A stretch of DNA of 64,000 nucleotides from Morinoia aosen (Eukaryota; Arthropoda; Malacostraca; Amphipoda; Talitridae), in assembly GCA_030386875.1 (NCBI GenBank), contig CM059560.1:30250183-30314182 (forward strand). The letters are read 5' to 3'. Made by a program: the position numbers and the translations under genes. Positions 1-12,700 of this stretch are shown piece by piece; the stretch's first letter is position 1; each line of letters opens with the position of its first letter. The notes beneath the pieces were generated by a model. That model ran no database searches, was not told the DNA's origin, and saw nothing but the letters and a program-made list of their open reading frames with translations.

Positions 1-3000
1 TCGAACTCTAACGCTTAGTGTAGCCTCTTTTCTATCTCAATCGAAGTATAATTTTAACCGAAAACATCAACATTCGAAAGTACTTTTTCAGATGAGATCT
101 ACCTTACGTTAAACCAGCTTTGGATTTCGAGCCTGAAGCCTTGTTCATATCGGACAGGTGTCCGACAGCTCCACATTCCTGCATCGAGGCATTCAGACTC
201 TGCAGCTTTGATCCAGAGACTTACGTTCTGATTAACATGTCGGAGTCCTTCGTTAAAACCATATGGAAACTGAAATTCACTGATAATTTGCAGTGACTAC
301 AGGTAGCAGCCTGCGAGGATATTAAAAATAGGAAGTAGATGTAGCATTCTAACACGTAATTTCGATACGCGAGGCTTCGAACGACAGATTGATGAGCTCG
401 GGGACGGGTTGTCATGGTTACCTAATTAGCTCATCATCTGCAACTGATGGCTTTTGTCTGTTACTCTGTTCATCAGGACAGCCATCAGCTGGGGCTGCTC
501 CTTTGGTGTCTGCTGCCACAGTTGCAACTTTTTTTAAATGGCGTGCCTTAAATCATATTTCCGTACTCTGAGGTATGTTTGAGTAAAATGCAATGTAATT
601 CCTTCAAAAGAGTGTCATAATTTTCCCGACTGGACTCATTTTTTTAACGTAATTGAGTTATCTAATTTTGTTGATATGCTTATTGCATTTTCTTATTGTT
701 AACGAAATTCAGTTCTTATTTGATTTAAAACAGAGCACGTAACTCTCACCACCACCAGTCTCGTGTCGGACGTGGTTGCAAAGACAGCAGTTGTTGATGG
801 TGCTGGTACTCTGACATGTATGACATAAATCTGACGAACATGCGGTATAACTGTGACATTGCTATACCGTACAACGAGCCTCAATATTGAACTGTTCTTT
901 CCCAACGGGGACCAATTTAATTACTAAGGAGAAATTTGGCTCCGTAAATTTTTATTCCTTAAACTTACGGTGAAACTTATGCAAAATTATTCTACGGGAC
1001 AAAAAGCCCGCATATGTGGTTTTACCTGTAAATTTCACTTGCTTTCATGACAAAAAAAAAGTAAGTGGCTAGTAGAGATGATTTAGAGTAGTACAGCATG
1101 CCTTGTTTTACCGTTCCCGAACACACTTCACTTCAACGAGCTGTCTGAACTCGGTTAGATAGGATTTCCCATGCGGCACTCTTCAGTGCTCCGATTTGTT
1201 CTTTAGCGATAACTTTGCTTCGACACCTTATAATTAGCATCTAATGATAAAATGGATTTTTCGAAGCATTAAAACGGGAAAATACCCACGTCCTTACCTG
1301 GTTACCTTAAAAAATCTCAGAAATACGTGTGGCCGTGGATCTGCTCATGATAAGAATTGTCATTTACATTCTGAAATATCAGCTCCCGCACTCCCTTCTT
1401 GACTAGGTCATCAAAAAAGTAGGGCTCTGGCCCTAAAGGATTTTATACTGACATGATCCTTAAGCTGGAAGGATGATAGTACAGATCCAGTAGTAACACT
1501 CGCCGGCTTCAAAAAATCCTGCTCCCTTAAGAAGCCGCTTTGAGAACGATCCAACTTCAACAGTAAAAAGTTCCGAAATTTCTGTCTCGAAGAGCCGCTA
1601 TAAAAGTTCTGCACAGGCCTTGAATACGAAAAAGTTTTAATTTTTCAGGAATTATAGGGATTGAACATGATCGAGAGCAGAAGTAGAAAGTGGTGTCCGG
1701 TGGCGAGAGCTCGTTCAGGTGGTCAGGAGCTGCTGCCAGATCGATGTGTCCGAGTGCCACTCGCTGTACACCGTTGAAATAAGTTAGATTATATAGGTTA
1801 GATTAGGCCTCCAGAACAAATTTTTTCTGAAGAGAGAATGGAGAAAAGCATCATTTAATCAGGATTTAAGCCTGTGTATAAAGATCCGTTCCAACATAAG
1901 ACTCTCTGCGTATAGAAACAGTACGTTGGGTAAAAGTTTATTAAACAAGACAAAACTTGAACAAAAATATAATGGGTGCTGAAAACAGGACAGCAGTGAT
2001 CCGAAAAAATCATAACACAACAAAACAAATATTCCATTTCAACTAAAAGAAGGCGTACCTAACTCTTACCTCGGGCCATCAGAACTTCTTCCTATGAGCG
2101 CTATTTCTATAGATGCAATCATTGTATACCCCTGAGGGGGGCTAAAATAATGAAGCTCTAGGCAGTGTGATGGCATCATGTGCAATTTTTGGCAGATAGA
2201 AACTCTTAATTTCTCCTTCGATGGACACACAGGCAATGGGCAGGAGTGAACTTTATTTCATTTTAATTGCCCGAAATTCAACAGTAAATGGCATTTTTTT
2301 CGACAAAGTAGGTCGTGAAAGAATGAACTAAAATTATTTTTGAAAATTTGGACCGAATTATTATTATGGTGCAACTCTTACAAATTAAAAACCATCAAAA
2401 GCTTAGAAAATATAATCATTTAACATCAGAGTTTGATGATTAATGAGCTTGGTGGCCTCTTGTAGAGGGTATGGTAGCGAGGCTCATCATGAATTCTGCA
2501 GACCTATTCAGAAAAACACCCGACAGGTTTTCCCTTAGCATCAGTTCTACTCATTATGACTTATTCCACCTTGAGGAAAGATGGGGTAACAGACAACTAC
2601 TTTTGAGGTTCGTGAGACGGTGTGTGTGTGTGTGTGTGTGTGGTGGTAAATTATTTGAGGGTAAACTGTTATTAGTTATACCAACAGTTTTCCTCGCTGA
2701 GCTCATATAACTTAAGACAGAACTGCGGTAATGAAACTCCAAGCCTGAAATATTTTGAATCTACCAAACAGAAATGCCCACGTTAGATAAATAAGAATAT
2801 TTAACTTTTACAGGTCGTTTTCTCCCTTGAAACGCGTTAGTTCATGCGATTATTGGATCAACGAATTTTTGCGCCTCATAAGTCTTAAATTTTGAGAGAC
2901 CCGCAAGATTTCCAGAGTATCGCCACTCTTGACAAGCCCGCCTGCCTGATTACGCCTCGCGCCATCCATCATGGGATGAAGCATCGCCGATCCAACACTA

Positions 3001-4070
3001 TTCGGCTTCCCCGGTCATCCATCCTATGATCGGTCGTCAAAAATCGCTGTTCCATCACATTTCCGCTCTTAAAAATATTACAGAATTTCTGTCTCTTTAA
3101 TCATGTCACAGTAGTAACCCGTGTCTAAACTCTATCTTTAATTAGTATCAAGGCTGAAAAGAACCGTGTTTACGAAAGATTTGTGTGATCAACGGTAAAA
3201 GGATCGCAAAAGTCGCATACGTACGTAGTTGTTCGAAAAAGAAATAGAAATCGGAGAAACTTTCGCCATTATTATTATGATCATTAATTCCGTTCTCATT
3301 ATTACAATTATCCTCCCTATAAAATTCCTGGTTTAACAACCGCAAGAAACTTCAATCTTCAGGTGATCTGAACCACAGATCATCTCCGTGCATGATGTGG
3401 TTGGTATAAAGGATCGCGAACATCAAAGGAATATTGTCTCCGCTTTAATGAATGGCTCCTCGTCGAATAACATCGAAAGTTCTTTCAGATCAATCCTAGA
3501 CGCTAGGGTGTCAACAGATATCAAGAATGTACGGATGTCGTTTGTTCACACGTGTTTTCATGCAAGCATCCTCGCAGTATACATACTCTAGCGCACAGCA
3601 GTCATGTGTAACGTTTAATTAGTATGGAAGCCAAACTCTTAGTAAAACATCGAACTGTCAAAACATTGACTACGTAATGATACGCATGTTTACAAGGTAT
3701 ATTGTTCATATATGTGCCTATTTCAACATACACGTTACAACATTGTTGCTCAATTACACGGAGTCAACGTCATAGAAAGGCCAGAAGTGTGTCCAAACAG
3801 CAACGTCACTTGATTAATTCTTCTACTTTCAACCCAGCCTAAATAACTGTAAGATCGTCAAAGATTTGAAGCAAATACCTGTATGACTGAATCTCCGGAG
3901 GAATATAAGTGGAAATCAAACTGCTTAGCACAGCTTTGCTCTAACTGGAATTATTGCCTAACTTCTCTTCGAACTGCGTTCCAATAGTTGTATGGGTATA
4001 CAATGTAATATTCAGTGCTCTCTGAATACTTCAAAAACATTTGAATTTAAAGATACATGACCAATACAAT
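1..4070. other. Unassigned non-coding stretch
   Basis: AT-rich sequence with only short frames (under 80 codons) that lack recognisable motifs. Apart from the TG microsatellite at 2,621 I see no repeat array, RNA gene or convincing exon. It could be intergenic or part of a long intron. Confidence 0.5.
2621..2642. repeat. (TG)11 microsatellite
   Basis: Eleven uninterrupted TG dinucleotides. The short frames crossing it on both strands are low-complexity and not gene-like. Confidence 0.95.
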
Positions 4071-4074
4071 CACT

Positions 4075-4350
4075 TTTCTTTTGCGTCACGAGCCACTACA
4101 AACAACATAAAGTTAAATGAACGTCACAATTTTTTCTTATTTACGGTTCACAACACTCGAAGCCTTCTAAAATCAGGTAGCAATTAAATACATTCTTCCT
4201 TCACGCATTGCACCGCTTGTACTCATTTAAATTTATAAAGTCAACTGAATCTTTCTCCTCAAATTACACCACTTGCAATCATCCAAAGTTACGTAGCCCA
4301 CAAAATCTTTCTTTCCTCACGTTTTGCGCCACTCGTAACCATCAACAACC
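4075..4350. repeat. Degenerate tandem repeat, unit about 60 bp
   Basis: About five diverged copies of a unit with a pyrimidine-rich start (cttt/cttcc), then tgcgYcac or tacaccact, then cactcgtaacc-like sequence, starting near 4,075, 4,133, 4,195, 4,251 and 4,310. The copies are old and uneven in length. A 63-codon open frame crosses it but simply follows the repeat. Confidence 0.4.
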
Positions 4351-5390
4351 GTCAATTCTGACAGCGGATGTGAATACAGGAGATCAAACGGAGACATGAA
4401 TAACATCCTCTCTTGACGAGAGACGGAATGCCGGAGCGAGAGACCTACCCCTGTAACGACGCGCCAGCTCCGCTCTGCAGCTCTTTGGTCCAAACGAAGG
4501 GTCAAATCAATTTAAGAATAGGGTTAGTGCACACACCCGGTGCGTCAGACACGACTGGAGTTCTTAGAATGGATGTCAACAGCATATCTGAAGTTGTCCC
4601 TCGGTGTTTACTCCGTGTGGTGGAGTGTCGCTATTAGTCCTGGAACTAACTTTGGTACGTGGTCTGGACTAAGCTGCAAGGACACTGAATTTAGTGAATG
4701 AAGTGTTGGGCGACTGCGGCGTTTGCAAGGAGGGATCATGCACGAGTCCTTAATATTGAAAACTTTATATTGAAGAATTTACGATAAAACATAAAGTTAC
4801 TGAGAAATAGAAAAGGCTCGCTCGCGTCTCTCATCCGTGGAGTCATGTAAACAAGATTTTCATCCCTTCAAAACAACATGAAAGGCTTCCACCCTAAAAC
4901 AACACGGCGAAAAATACAAAAAAATAAAATTTGAATGTTCCTTTCACCAGTCCCTTTCACGCCGTGTTTCTCACACAAATTCAGATACAATTTATGCAAT
5001 TTTTGTTATTTCATGAGATACGTGAGACAGTTTCCTTGATATGAGTATATAAGTGATAGAAATGCGTCGGTGGATGGAAAGGCAAGTGATAACATGTTCA
5101 ATAAAATTAAATAAAATAAAAATACCTTCCAATTTTAAACTATTAATATAATTTCATAATGAATTTCAAAAACAAATAACCAACCTTATGTATGTCAACA
5201 TACGCCACTTAAGGGGACCATGTTGGGGGCATCTGCAGTCCTCTCCCGATTTTTTTTTATTGCTTTAAATGAGTTTGAGATATGTCCCCGAATGTCTGTA
5301 AAAATATCAGGAACGTATCCCAGAGCTAGCATCCCCCCCGGGAGGGGGAGAGCATCCCCCTTACGGACCTTTTTTTTCATTTTTGATCCT

Positions 5391-5640
5391 AGAGCAATGA
5401 AGTTTGGTATACTGATAGGAAATGCAATTTAGAATCATTTATCATTCATGACAAAATGCGATTTTCTTGAAAAGAAAATGGGAAATCATAGAAAACGACA
5501 TTTTTGGGGGGGTTTTCTAAATGCCTCCTCTCCTACAGTTTTTGAGCTACAGTAATGATTTTGGTATAATTGGATGCAGAATAACGTGGACATTCAAAAA
5601 AAATTCTCAAACTTTCAATTTTATTTATTTTTTTTATATA
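5391..5640. repeat. Direct repeat copy 1 of the 317 bp tandem
   Basis: Begins agagcaatgaagtttgg and runs through a G7 tract to acgtggacatt. It matches the copy at 5,708 with scattered substitutions. Confidence 0.8.
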
Positions 5641-5707
5641 TATTTCATCATTCATATTCCTCAAGGTAAGCATCCCCCTTCCGAATATGTTTTTTATTAT
5701 TGAATTT

Positions 5708-5945
5708 AGAGCAATGAAATTTGGCATACTGATAGGAAATGCAATTTAGAATCATTTATCATTTATGACAAAATGCGATTTTCTTGAAAAGAAAATGGGA
5801 AATCATGGAAAACGACATTTTGGGGGGGGGGTTCTAAATGCTTCTCCTCTGATAGTTTTTGAGCTACAGTGATGAATTTGGTATCATTGGATGCAGAATA
5901 ACGTGGACATTACAAAAACTTGAATGCTTTTCCTCAAATTTCCAA
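5708..5945. repeat. Direct repeat copy 2 of the 317 bp tandem
   Basis: Begins agagcaatgaaatttgg and runs through a longer G tract to acgtggacatt. Its end region also pairs with the inverted partial copy at about 6,065-6,135, so 5.83-6.14 kb could fold into a hairpin. Confidence 0.8.
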
Positions 5946-6183
5946 TTTAAAAATTAGAAAAAAAAAAGAAAAAAAAACAAAATATTCTCAAGAAAATTCA
6001 AATTTATGACGTCATAATTTTGAAACAAGAATAAATTTTGAAAAAACTTCCTAATACATTGTGAAGCCCTTGTTTTTCTGCATTCAATGATACCAAAATC
6101 ATCACTGAAGCTCAAAAACTGTAGGAGGAGAAGAATTTTTTTTCTTAAACCGTTGATATTGAACAATCACGATTTCCAATACA

Positions 6184-6490
6184 TTTGTTATTTAGGGGCC
6201 GAAGTTTACACAGCTAGAGCAATGTGGTTTGCTGCATTTGGAATTCACAGGTGTAATCTACAATTGCTGTTGACTTGATTTTCAAAAATTTTTACGTGAA
6301 ATTTTTTCCGTAGACTTTTTACCCTAAATTTAAACTCTGATTATAGCTTTTTCAAAAATAATTCTATAAATTCAAAATAAATTCAAATTCAAAAACCGGT
6401 CAACAACATTTTTAGAGAATACGTTGTACTTTCGCATGCAACAATCCGCATTGCTCTAGCTTTGTAAATTTCGGCCCCTAAATAACAAAC
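6184..6490. repeat. Inverted repeat, about 56 bp arms, 195 bp spacer
   Basis: The left arm 6,184-6,239 and right arm 6,435-6,490 are reverse complements with only a few mismatches; the core is ttatttaggggccgaa and agctagagcaatg. It lies inside the larger 5.2-6.7 kb repeat and may be a nested MITE or an internal palindrome. It has no coding potential. Confidence 0.8.
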
Positions 6491-6699
6491 GTTATATACA
6501 TATATTTTATTATTTTTCATGAATAACTCATTTTCTATGCCCTAATGCAAAAAAACTTATACGTGAAAAGTTGTTGGGAATCTAGAGATCTAGTAGTCTG
6601 CAAATTTTCATAGACGTAAGTCCGATAGACAAAAATCTACGGATGGAAAATGAAATTTTGGCCGACTTACCGACATGGTCCCCGACTACCGGAACATAA

Positions 6700-7400
6700 G
6701 CTTCCAGAAAAAAACTTTGGTTTAGAAGGTGGCAATGTATAATAATTTCACAAACTTTCTTCACATATTCAGTGAAAAAACGATATAGTCACGAAACATG
6801 CTGAAAATATGTATATTGACTGCTTTCTAATGTTTAATTCAATCGCTTAGAAAGAGAGCGAAGAACAATCTCCCTTTGTAATACCATTTTTCTTGAACTG
6901 TAAATGTTTATTGTTCCCAGAGAACATGCTTTTTCGGACTATTAATAGAGACAAAAGTGGTTGAGACAAAAGTCGGTCAGGTTAATTACGAAAAATTTTA
7001 AACACCTCCCACAAAACAGAAATAAAAAGTTTACGAAGTAGCTATCCAGGCTAAGATTGCCTTACTGTTCTAATAAGCGCAGGAAGGACAGTAAGGAATG
7101 GCAGCGCTGCTCAACGCAGTAACGTTCGCTAGAGAGGAGTACGAGGCTGCCGCGGCTGCCGTGAGCAGAGCAAGGCACCGCCACTTCGCACATGATACTT
7201 GCATTAAAAGCAGCTATTGAAATCCTTTGGACATTTTTGTGGTGCCACTGCGCAGCGCCGGCGCTGCCAGACGTGAATGCAGCGATGATTGATGGCAGCC
7301 TGACCCGATCACGGCGGCGACTTTCCACAGGGCAATAGTTTGTGTTTCTAAACTTAGTCTCAACGACAACCTAAAATTCGTGAAATGCCTTTGTTGTACA
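6700..7400. other. Unassigned stretch with a GC-richer island
   Basis: Position 7,080-7,330 is clearly GC-richer than its surroundings, with frames open on both strands for under 90 codons. No protein family motif or paired splice sites could be fixed. Confidence 0.4.
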
Positions 7401-7404
7401 GAAA

Positions 7405-7650
7405 TTTCAATCCTAAACTATGCTTAAGTGAATATATTCCATTCCAAACTAATGACGTTGATGAATATCTCATATTCCTAAAGCAAATAATCGAAGAGTA
7501 TTCCTCATTCCTAAAACATGGAAGTGTCTTCAATGAATGTATCATTCCTGAACAATGCCACTCCTCCCTAATCGAATACTTCTCTAACCTAAAATATGTT
7601 CTCAGTGAATATTTATTTTTGGCAAATTTCTCCGGTTTAAAAATCCCCAA
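7405..7650. repeat. Degenerate tandem repeat, unit about 33 bp
   Basis: Six or so diverged units, each beginning attcctaaa or attccaaac and ending near gtgaatat. Because the unit is close to a multiple of three, frames of 121 codons (+) and 101 codons (-) stay open. Their peptides are periodic and AT-driven, so I read this as an old minisatellite rather than a gene. Confidence 0.55.
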
Positions 7651-7659
7651 TTTGTGTAT

Positions 7660-9485
7660 TTTCAAAATCCTTGAACGATGCTACCTGCAATTTCTACGTC
7701 ATCACAGAAGTGAATATCCCGCACTATGTTCATTCTCCCCTACAGCGTAGCATCTGCAAATATTTTGCATGAGGAAGTGTCTGCATTCTTTCATAAGTTT
7801 GTCAGTAAAATGCCTGAAACTAACGCACCTGAAGCATGGTCAATTTCCTCAAGGATTACGCCATCCGTTCGTCACACTCCGCACACAAAACTGCGCTGGC
7901 AAGTGATTGGCTAGTTAGCGAGTATCGTCACTTCTGCAGCAGCTGCCAACTTCTGGCTCAGGTGTTATTCCTTGCTAATTTTTTGTGAGATGTTGAGTCA
8001 CACTATACGGAGAAGAGAGTTTTTATTTCTGTTATTGATTTCTACGAAATTATTCAAATAAAAAATACTTCGTTTTCCGTTGCAAATGAAATTGCTCGTT
8101 GCCTTTAGCATTATTATTTTAATGTTTCTTGTCACACAAAAACACTGCTTCATTCGCTGTTTCAACAAAAATAACTTTACATGTTCTTTCCTCAAGAAAT
8201 TTATTTCCTTAACAGTTAACCGCAAAACTTCCCATTTACACTTATTGCCTATGAAGTAAATTACTTTTTTTTCTCACTGCAGCATAAACTTTCTGCCCTT
8301 TCTTTTTCTAGACGAAATTACTGGAACAGAAACGCGCGGGGCGATAGTTTATTAATCTAAAGACCTGCAGCTCGCTCTACTGGTTTTGTGTGTGGGGGGA
8401 ATAGCTCCCTCCCCCGTCACCGGGTGTTGTGTGGGGGGAAGGAACAGCTCCCCCAAACACCAGACGGAGGAAGTATCTCCCGCCCCTCTCAAGAAGACAC
8501 CACAGTCCCGCGTGTGATGATTTGGGAACTTACGATGCGCATGCGATTTGCTGCCTGAAATATCAGGGAGAGACAAAATACAGCGCATGCGTTTCTCTAG
8601 AGAACACCTTGATTCAAACAAATTAGCTTCATTTCCACGGAGAGTTTGTTTGCGGTCAACACCTGTCGTGTTTGTCTCAGCTAGGGACGATCGGGGCAAT
8701 TCGGCTGACGATAAAATACAGGTTTCGGGACGATGAGGAAATAATTAGCATCGGGTGTAAAGTTGCGCGTTCTATTGCAAATGATGCTTATTTCGGTGGA
8801 GTGCTGGTTTCCCAGTTCACTTAGTTATCTCTTGTCAAATATCTACTAAAATTTCCACGTTGCATTTTTAGCGCACTCAAACGTGTAATAAATACAAACT
8901 CTTTTACTGAAGACTGCAAATTTGAAAATTGGCCATATTTATGATGGAAATGTTTCACTCAAACATGAATCGACGTTGGAAACGAATCTGAGCCGGCAAA
9001 AAATCATCAATCAACGGAAACTTTCTTTGAATGTTATATATATTTTTAATACAAGCCCGATCATGAGTTAGAGAGTGATTTAACTCTCCTTCTTTCAATT
9101 GAAGCGTTCAGTGGTGCGTCCATCCTTGACTTCAGACTCTACCATCGAGGTTGAGCTTTGGGCTGTACGACGGGTTAAACTGAAGCTCAAAGTTTCATTC
9201 AAATTTAAAATCTATTTCATTAAGTAATTTTGAAAATAGCTTATGGATCGTGCGTTCATTCAGCTTTGATTAAGAATTTATTAAAGTTGAGTTTGTGACT
9301 ACCTGCTAGTCAGCAGCATTATGAAAGTCCTCTGCATGTACATCAGCATCTCACCTAGCAGTCAGAGTGTTAAACTCTCTCTGTGGAGATTAATTAATGA
9401 ATTTTCAAGCAAGCATAATGCAGGATCAAAGTCCAGTCAATTTTTCGTTAAGCTTCACTTTGTCACCATAAAAATGCTGGATTCG
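7660..9485. other. Unassigned non-coding stretch
   Basis: Contains a G/C-run-rich patch at 8,380-8,500 (several runs of six Gs or Cs) and AT-rich flanks. The 115-codon minus frame at 8,352-8,699 has no recognisable domain and follows that patch. No RNA gene was seen. Confidence 0.4.
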
Positions 9486-9540
9486 TTCTAAAGTTGTTGC
9501 TTCCTGAAAAAAAAATATTTCATGACCCTATGCAGAAACT

Positions 9541-9727
9541 CTAGAAGGCAAAGTTCAGGCGTGCCGGCGTGAGCCGTCGTGCTCCATAGCTCCTTCCGGA
9601 GTTTGGACAGACGCTGCGTCAGCATCGCCCGCGTCTCGGGGCTGGTGGGGAGCGCGGGGGAGGCGACGAAGGGAGCACTTGCTCCGAAAAAATTCCACCC
9701 ACAACTGCCGTCAATTCTCTGTGACAT
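9541..9727 (-). CDS. Weak candidate coding exon, unknown product
   Basis: A GC-rich patch in AT-rich DNA. Its minus frame encodes a serine/proline-rich stretch followed by an amphipathic segment with LTQRLSKLRKELW, more protein-like than its neighbours. I could not pair it with convincing splice sites or a second exon. It could be an isolated exon of an off-window or intron-rich gene, a decayed repeat, or chance. No function is assigned. Confidence 0.2.
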
Positions 9728-9729
9728 TT

Positions 9730-12700
9730 TCCATTCTTAATTTTAACAGCTTCGCAATTTTGAAATCTTACACTCTGTTAGCTTATAATTATTATGGATG
9801 ACTAATCTGGATTGGTTTCTAGGCTATGGTGTAAGCCATCTTACAGTTCCTTAACTTCTGCCTTTCCAAACCAGTTCGTAGACTCATTTTTGAAAAGAGA
9901 ATCATAGCACTGAAGCGTAATTCTGTTTATTAATGGTCCATTTCAGAACAAAGAGACAGAAAGCAAGAACCCAGACTCCATAACTGGGTGGCTTGAAAGG
10001 AAAATTCTAAGTCTCAAGTTAGACCGACACGACGCCTCTTCGCAATGCGTCTCTGCGAACCGAACTCGGCAATTTTTCGCATCCATCGCTCGTTTCAAGT
10101 CAATAAACTTCGCGATCGAGGCTAGATTTACGAGCGAACTATTGCGCTCTCAAATGGAATTAAAATGTCCTCGGACACCAGCTTGCGTTCTCTTGCTTTG
10201 CGGAGGTACGTCTATTGCCGTTACAACCACAGTTTCTGAATAGAATAATTAAAACACACAATAAAAAAGCGTTTAAAAATAAGAAATTAATCACAAATAA
10301 CTGAGTAAAATCTGTGCTCTTATCTTAAGCACTTGTTTTATCCTTCATCCCTGATAAGCAACTTTAAAACAGTTCCTACCATTTCAATTGATCCCAATTA
10401 TGACTGATTAATTACTGCTTGTCGTATTTACCAGGGGAAGCTAATTGGTTCGGCAAAACCTAGAATTTGGAATAAATACTGAAACAACTTCATCAATTCC
10501 TATTATACCTCTTCATGTGAAATGTTCTAAAGAAGTAATTCATTACGAGACAAAGTAAAGCAATAGATTTGCATCAGCAAGGGGAACGTACAATGCTCGT
10601 ATTTTTTCTTTCCCCTACTAGGAAGTTTTGGTAACTAGCACATGATGTGAGGTGGCACTGTTGAAGCAATTACGAACGCTGCTGTCATTTTGTGAGATGA
10701 TATGATGATATTTCTTATATGATATGAACATTGCAGGGCAATGAATATTGCAGGGATTTTATTCGTTTCTCAGCTGAGCGAACACAGGCCGTACTCATTT
10801 GAATGAACATACCTCCACAAAACTGCTGCTCTTCTAATGAAAGAAGTAACCTGCGGTTGCAATTTTGAAAACGCATGCTGTTATTTTGGCTCAAGGAGGT
10901 ATGCACGATTCTGAGCAAGAACCGTTCGATGGTGCCACCAATATCCCTACACCCGTTTCAGTCGATCCTCGAGTTACATATAATCTTAAAAGAACCTCAA
11001 CTTATACATTTAAAAAATTCACAGGTTTTCATAACTTTCATTATGTATCGCATCAGTTGAATTACGGAGACAAAATTCGATCGTATAAGTTAAAGTTCGC
11101 TTGAGATGTAAAACTATGGGACAGACGCCATTCATGGCCTACACATTCGTGCTTGCGTGTAAAACTCGAGCATTGCGAACGAAAGAGAGTAACTTCTTGA
11201 TGCTGCGTGGAAGAATGACGACTCGCAGTTACTACGTTCTGCAATCCGTACTAAAATCGGTTCTGCAATCAATTCAAAAATATGCAAAGGTCGGGAAAAA
11301 AACTCAAAGGTATCGATATTAACAAAGGAATGAATATTCTTCCATTAGAGCAATAAAAATGGCTCTTTTCTTTTCCTTATGTCCGCCAGTAATGTCTGCA
11401 TCCTCTTCGCTTTCTTCGTTCTCCACTTTCCCATATTTTTTCTGGCATCACAATCTTTGCAGCCCGTCTAACATGCTTATATTCAAAGGATTCGAGTAAT
11501 CTTTCTTATCCATCACAGATAGAAAACTAATTTGGAAAGTGTCGAACAAATGAAGCCGTTAAATGTTGTTCAAATGATCGCTCCTGGCGATCTATAAAAA
11601 CGTGGTAGCAGTGCAGAAATACAATAATGATCATTTTTAAAGTAGAACAGCTGAAACTATTTAAAATCAGCTGATGAAAAAAATTATTTGCGCACCAAAC
11701 CTTAATGCATCAGCCATAAATGATTTTTCTTTTTGAATTTAAAGCGAAGAAGTTGTATAACGTTTTTTGCAATACCGTGAGCTCGAAAAAAAAATCATAA
11801 AAATAGAGGCAGCAATGCAACTTTTTCATCAAGAATTGAAAAAAGCTGCAACAAAAAAAAAGAATCTTTAATTTGTTCTACGAAAAACATCGCAAGTATA
11901 GAGTAAAGACATCACGGCTGCTGAGAACTGCGCTAAACTGGTTTTCTATGAGGAGATTAGAGTTGAAGAGGAGGTCGAGCCAGGTCTTCAAACAGAAGGT
12001 GCGACTGAAGTGTCCTTTTCCATGTAAACGAGATCCCGACATCTTCAATGCAGGAATTTCCTCTTCTATGGGACGTTTCGCGCCAGAATACAACACTGCC
12101 ATTGAAAGATGTATGAGCAGCCGTATGAAATTTGTTTCGGAAGCGTTGATTTGTTCGCACTGACTTACAACACAAATTTGTTGTAGTTATGATGGAGAGA
12201 ACCACCACCGTAAATGGTCGAGCATTTCATTGGCTGTAAACGTAAATCATGAATAATTTCAATGCATTTTGGAGTTTCACCGTCCCCTTGTGGAAGCGAC
12301 GATCAGCTTTTCTGATTAACTCAAAGCCCCCAGCCAAAGCGAATATCAGTAACCTTCAGCGCTGCGATTTAAAGAACGAAGAACCATGACGACTTGTCTG
12401 AATATTAAAGCTGTCGATTTTCAAATAATAATATAAAAGTTCATTCATATAAATGAACTCTTTTTATCGGCACTGCCACCCGCCCTCGAATGCACATATA
12501 TGAAACACATCGCTAAGTACCGCTTCGTACGGCACTTTGTATGAATATGTGTCCAGCTCAGATACCTTACGTGAAATTATTCTCACGATAATTGATGTAA
12601 CTTCAAGAACTGCATGGACAAGCTGATAGTAGGACGCCTGCCCTCCCTTTCTTCAATTTATATATAGCGTTTAAAAAATAAATCCAACACGCATCTAGAG

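Larger units (their letters stand above)
5205..6690. repeat. Complex repeat with nested direct and inverted copies
   Basis: A block of about 300 bp occurs twice in direct orientation, 317 bp apart (agagcaatga at 5,391 and 5,708). Both copies contain a G-run followed by sequence including gagctacagt and ggatgcagaataacgtgg. A partial third copy lies inverted at about 6,065-6,135. The outer edges carry a short inverted match, ggggaccatgt near 5,213 and acatggtcccc near 6,672. This layout suggests a non-autonomous foldback-type element about 1.48 kb long. No transposase frame is visible, and the element limits are inferred from that short outer match. Confidence 0.5.

Noticed and set aside
7385-7750. 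121-codon plus frame and 101-codon minus frame
   Set aside because: Both follow a degenerate repeat of about 33 bp; the peptides are periodic and AT-driven.
8352-8699. 115-codon minus frame
   Set aside because: It runs across a G/C-run patch, no domain is recognised, and a plus frame overlaps it.
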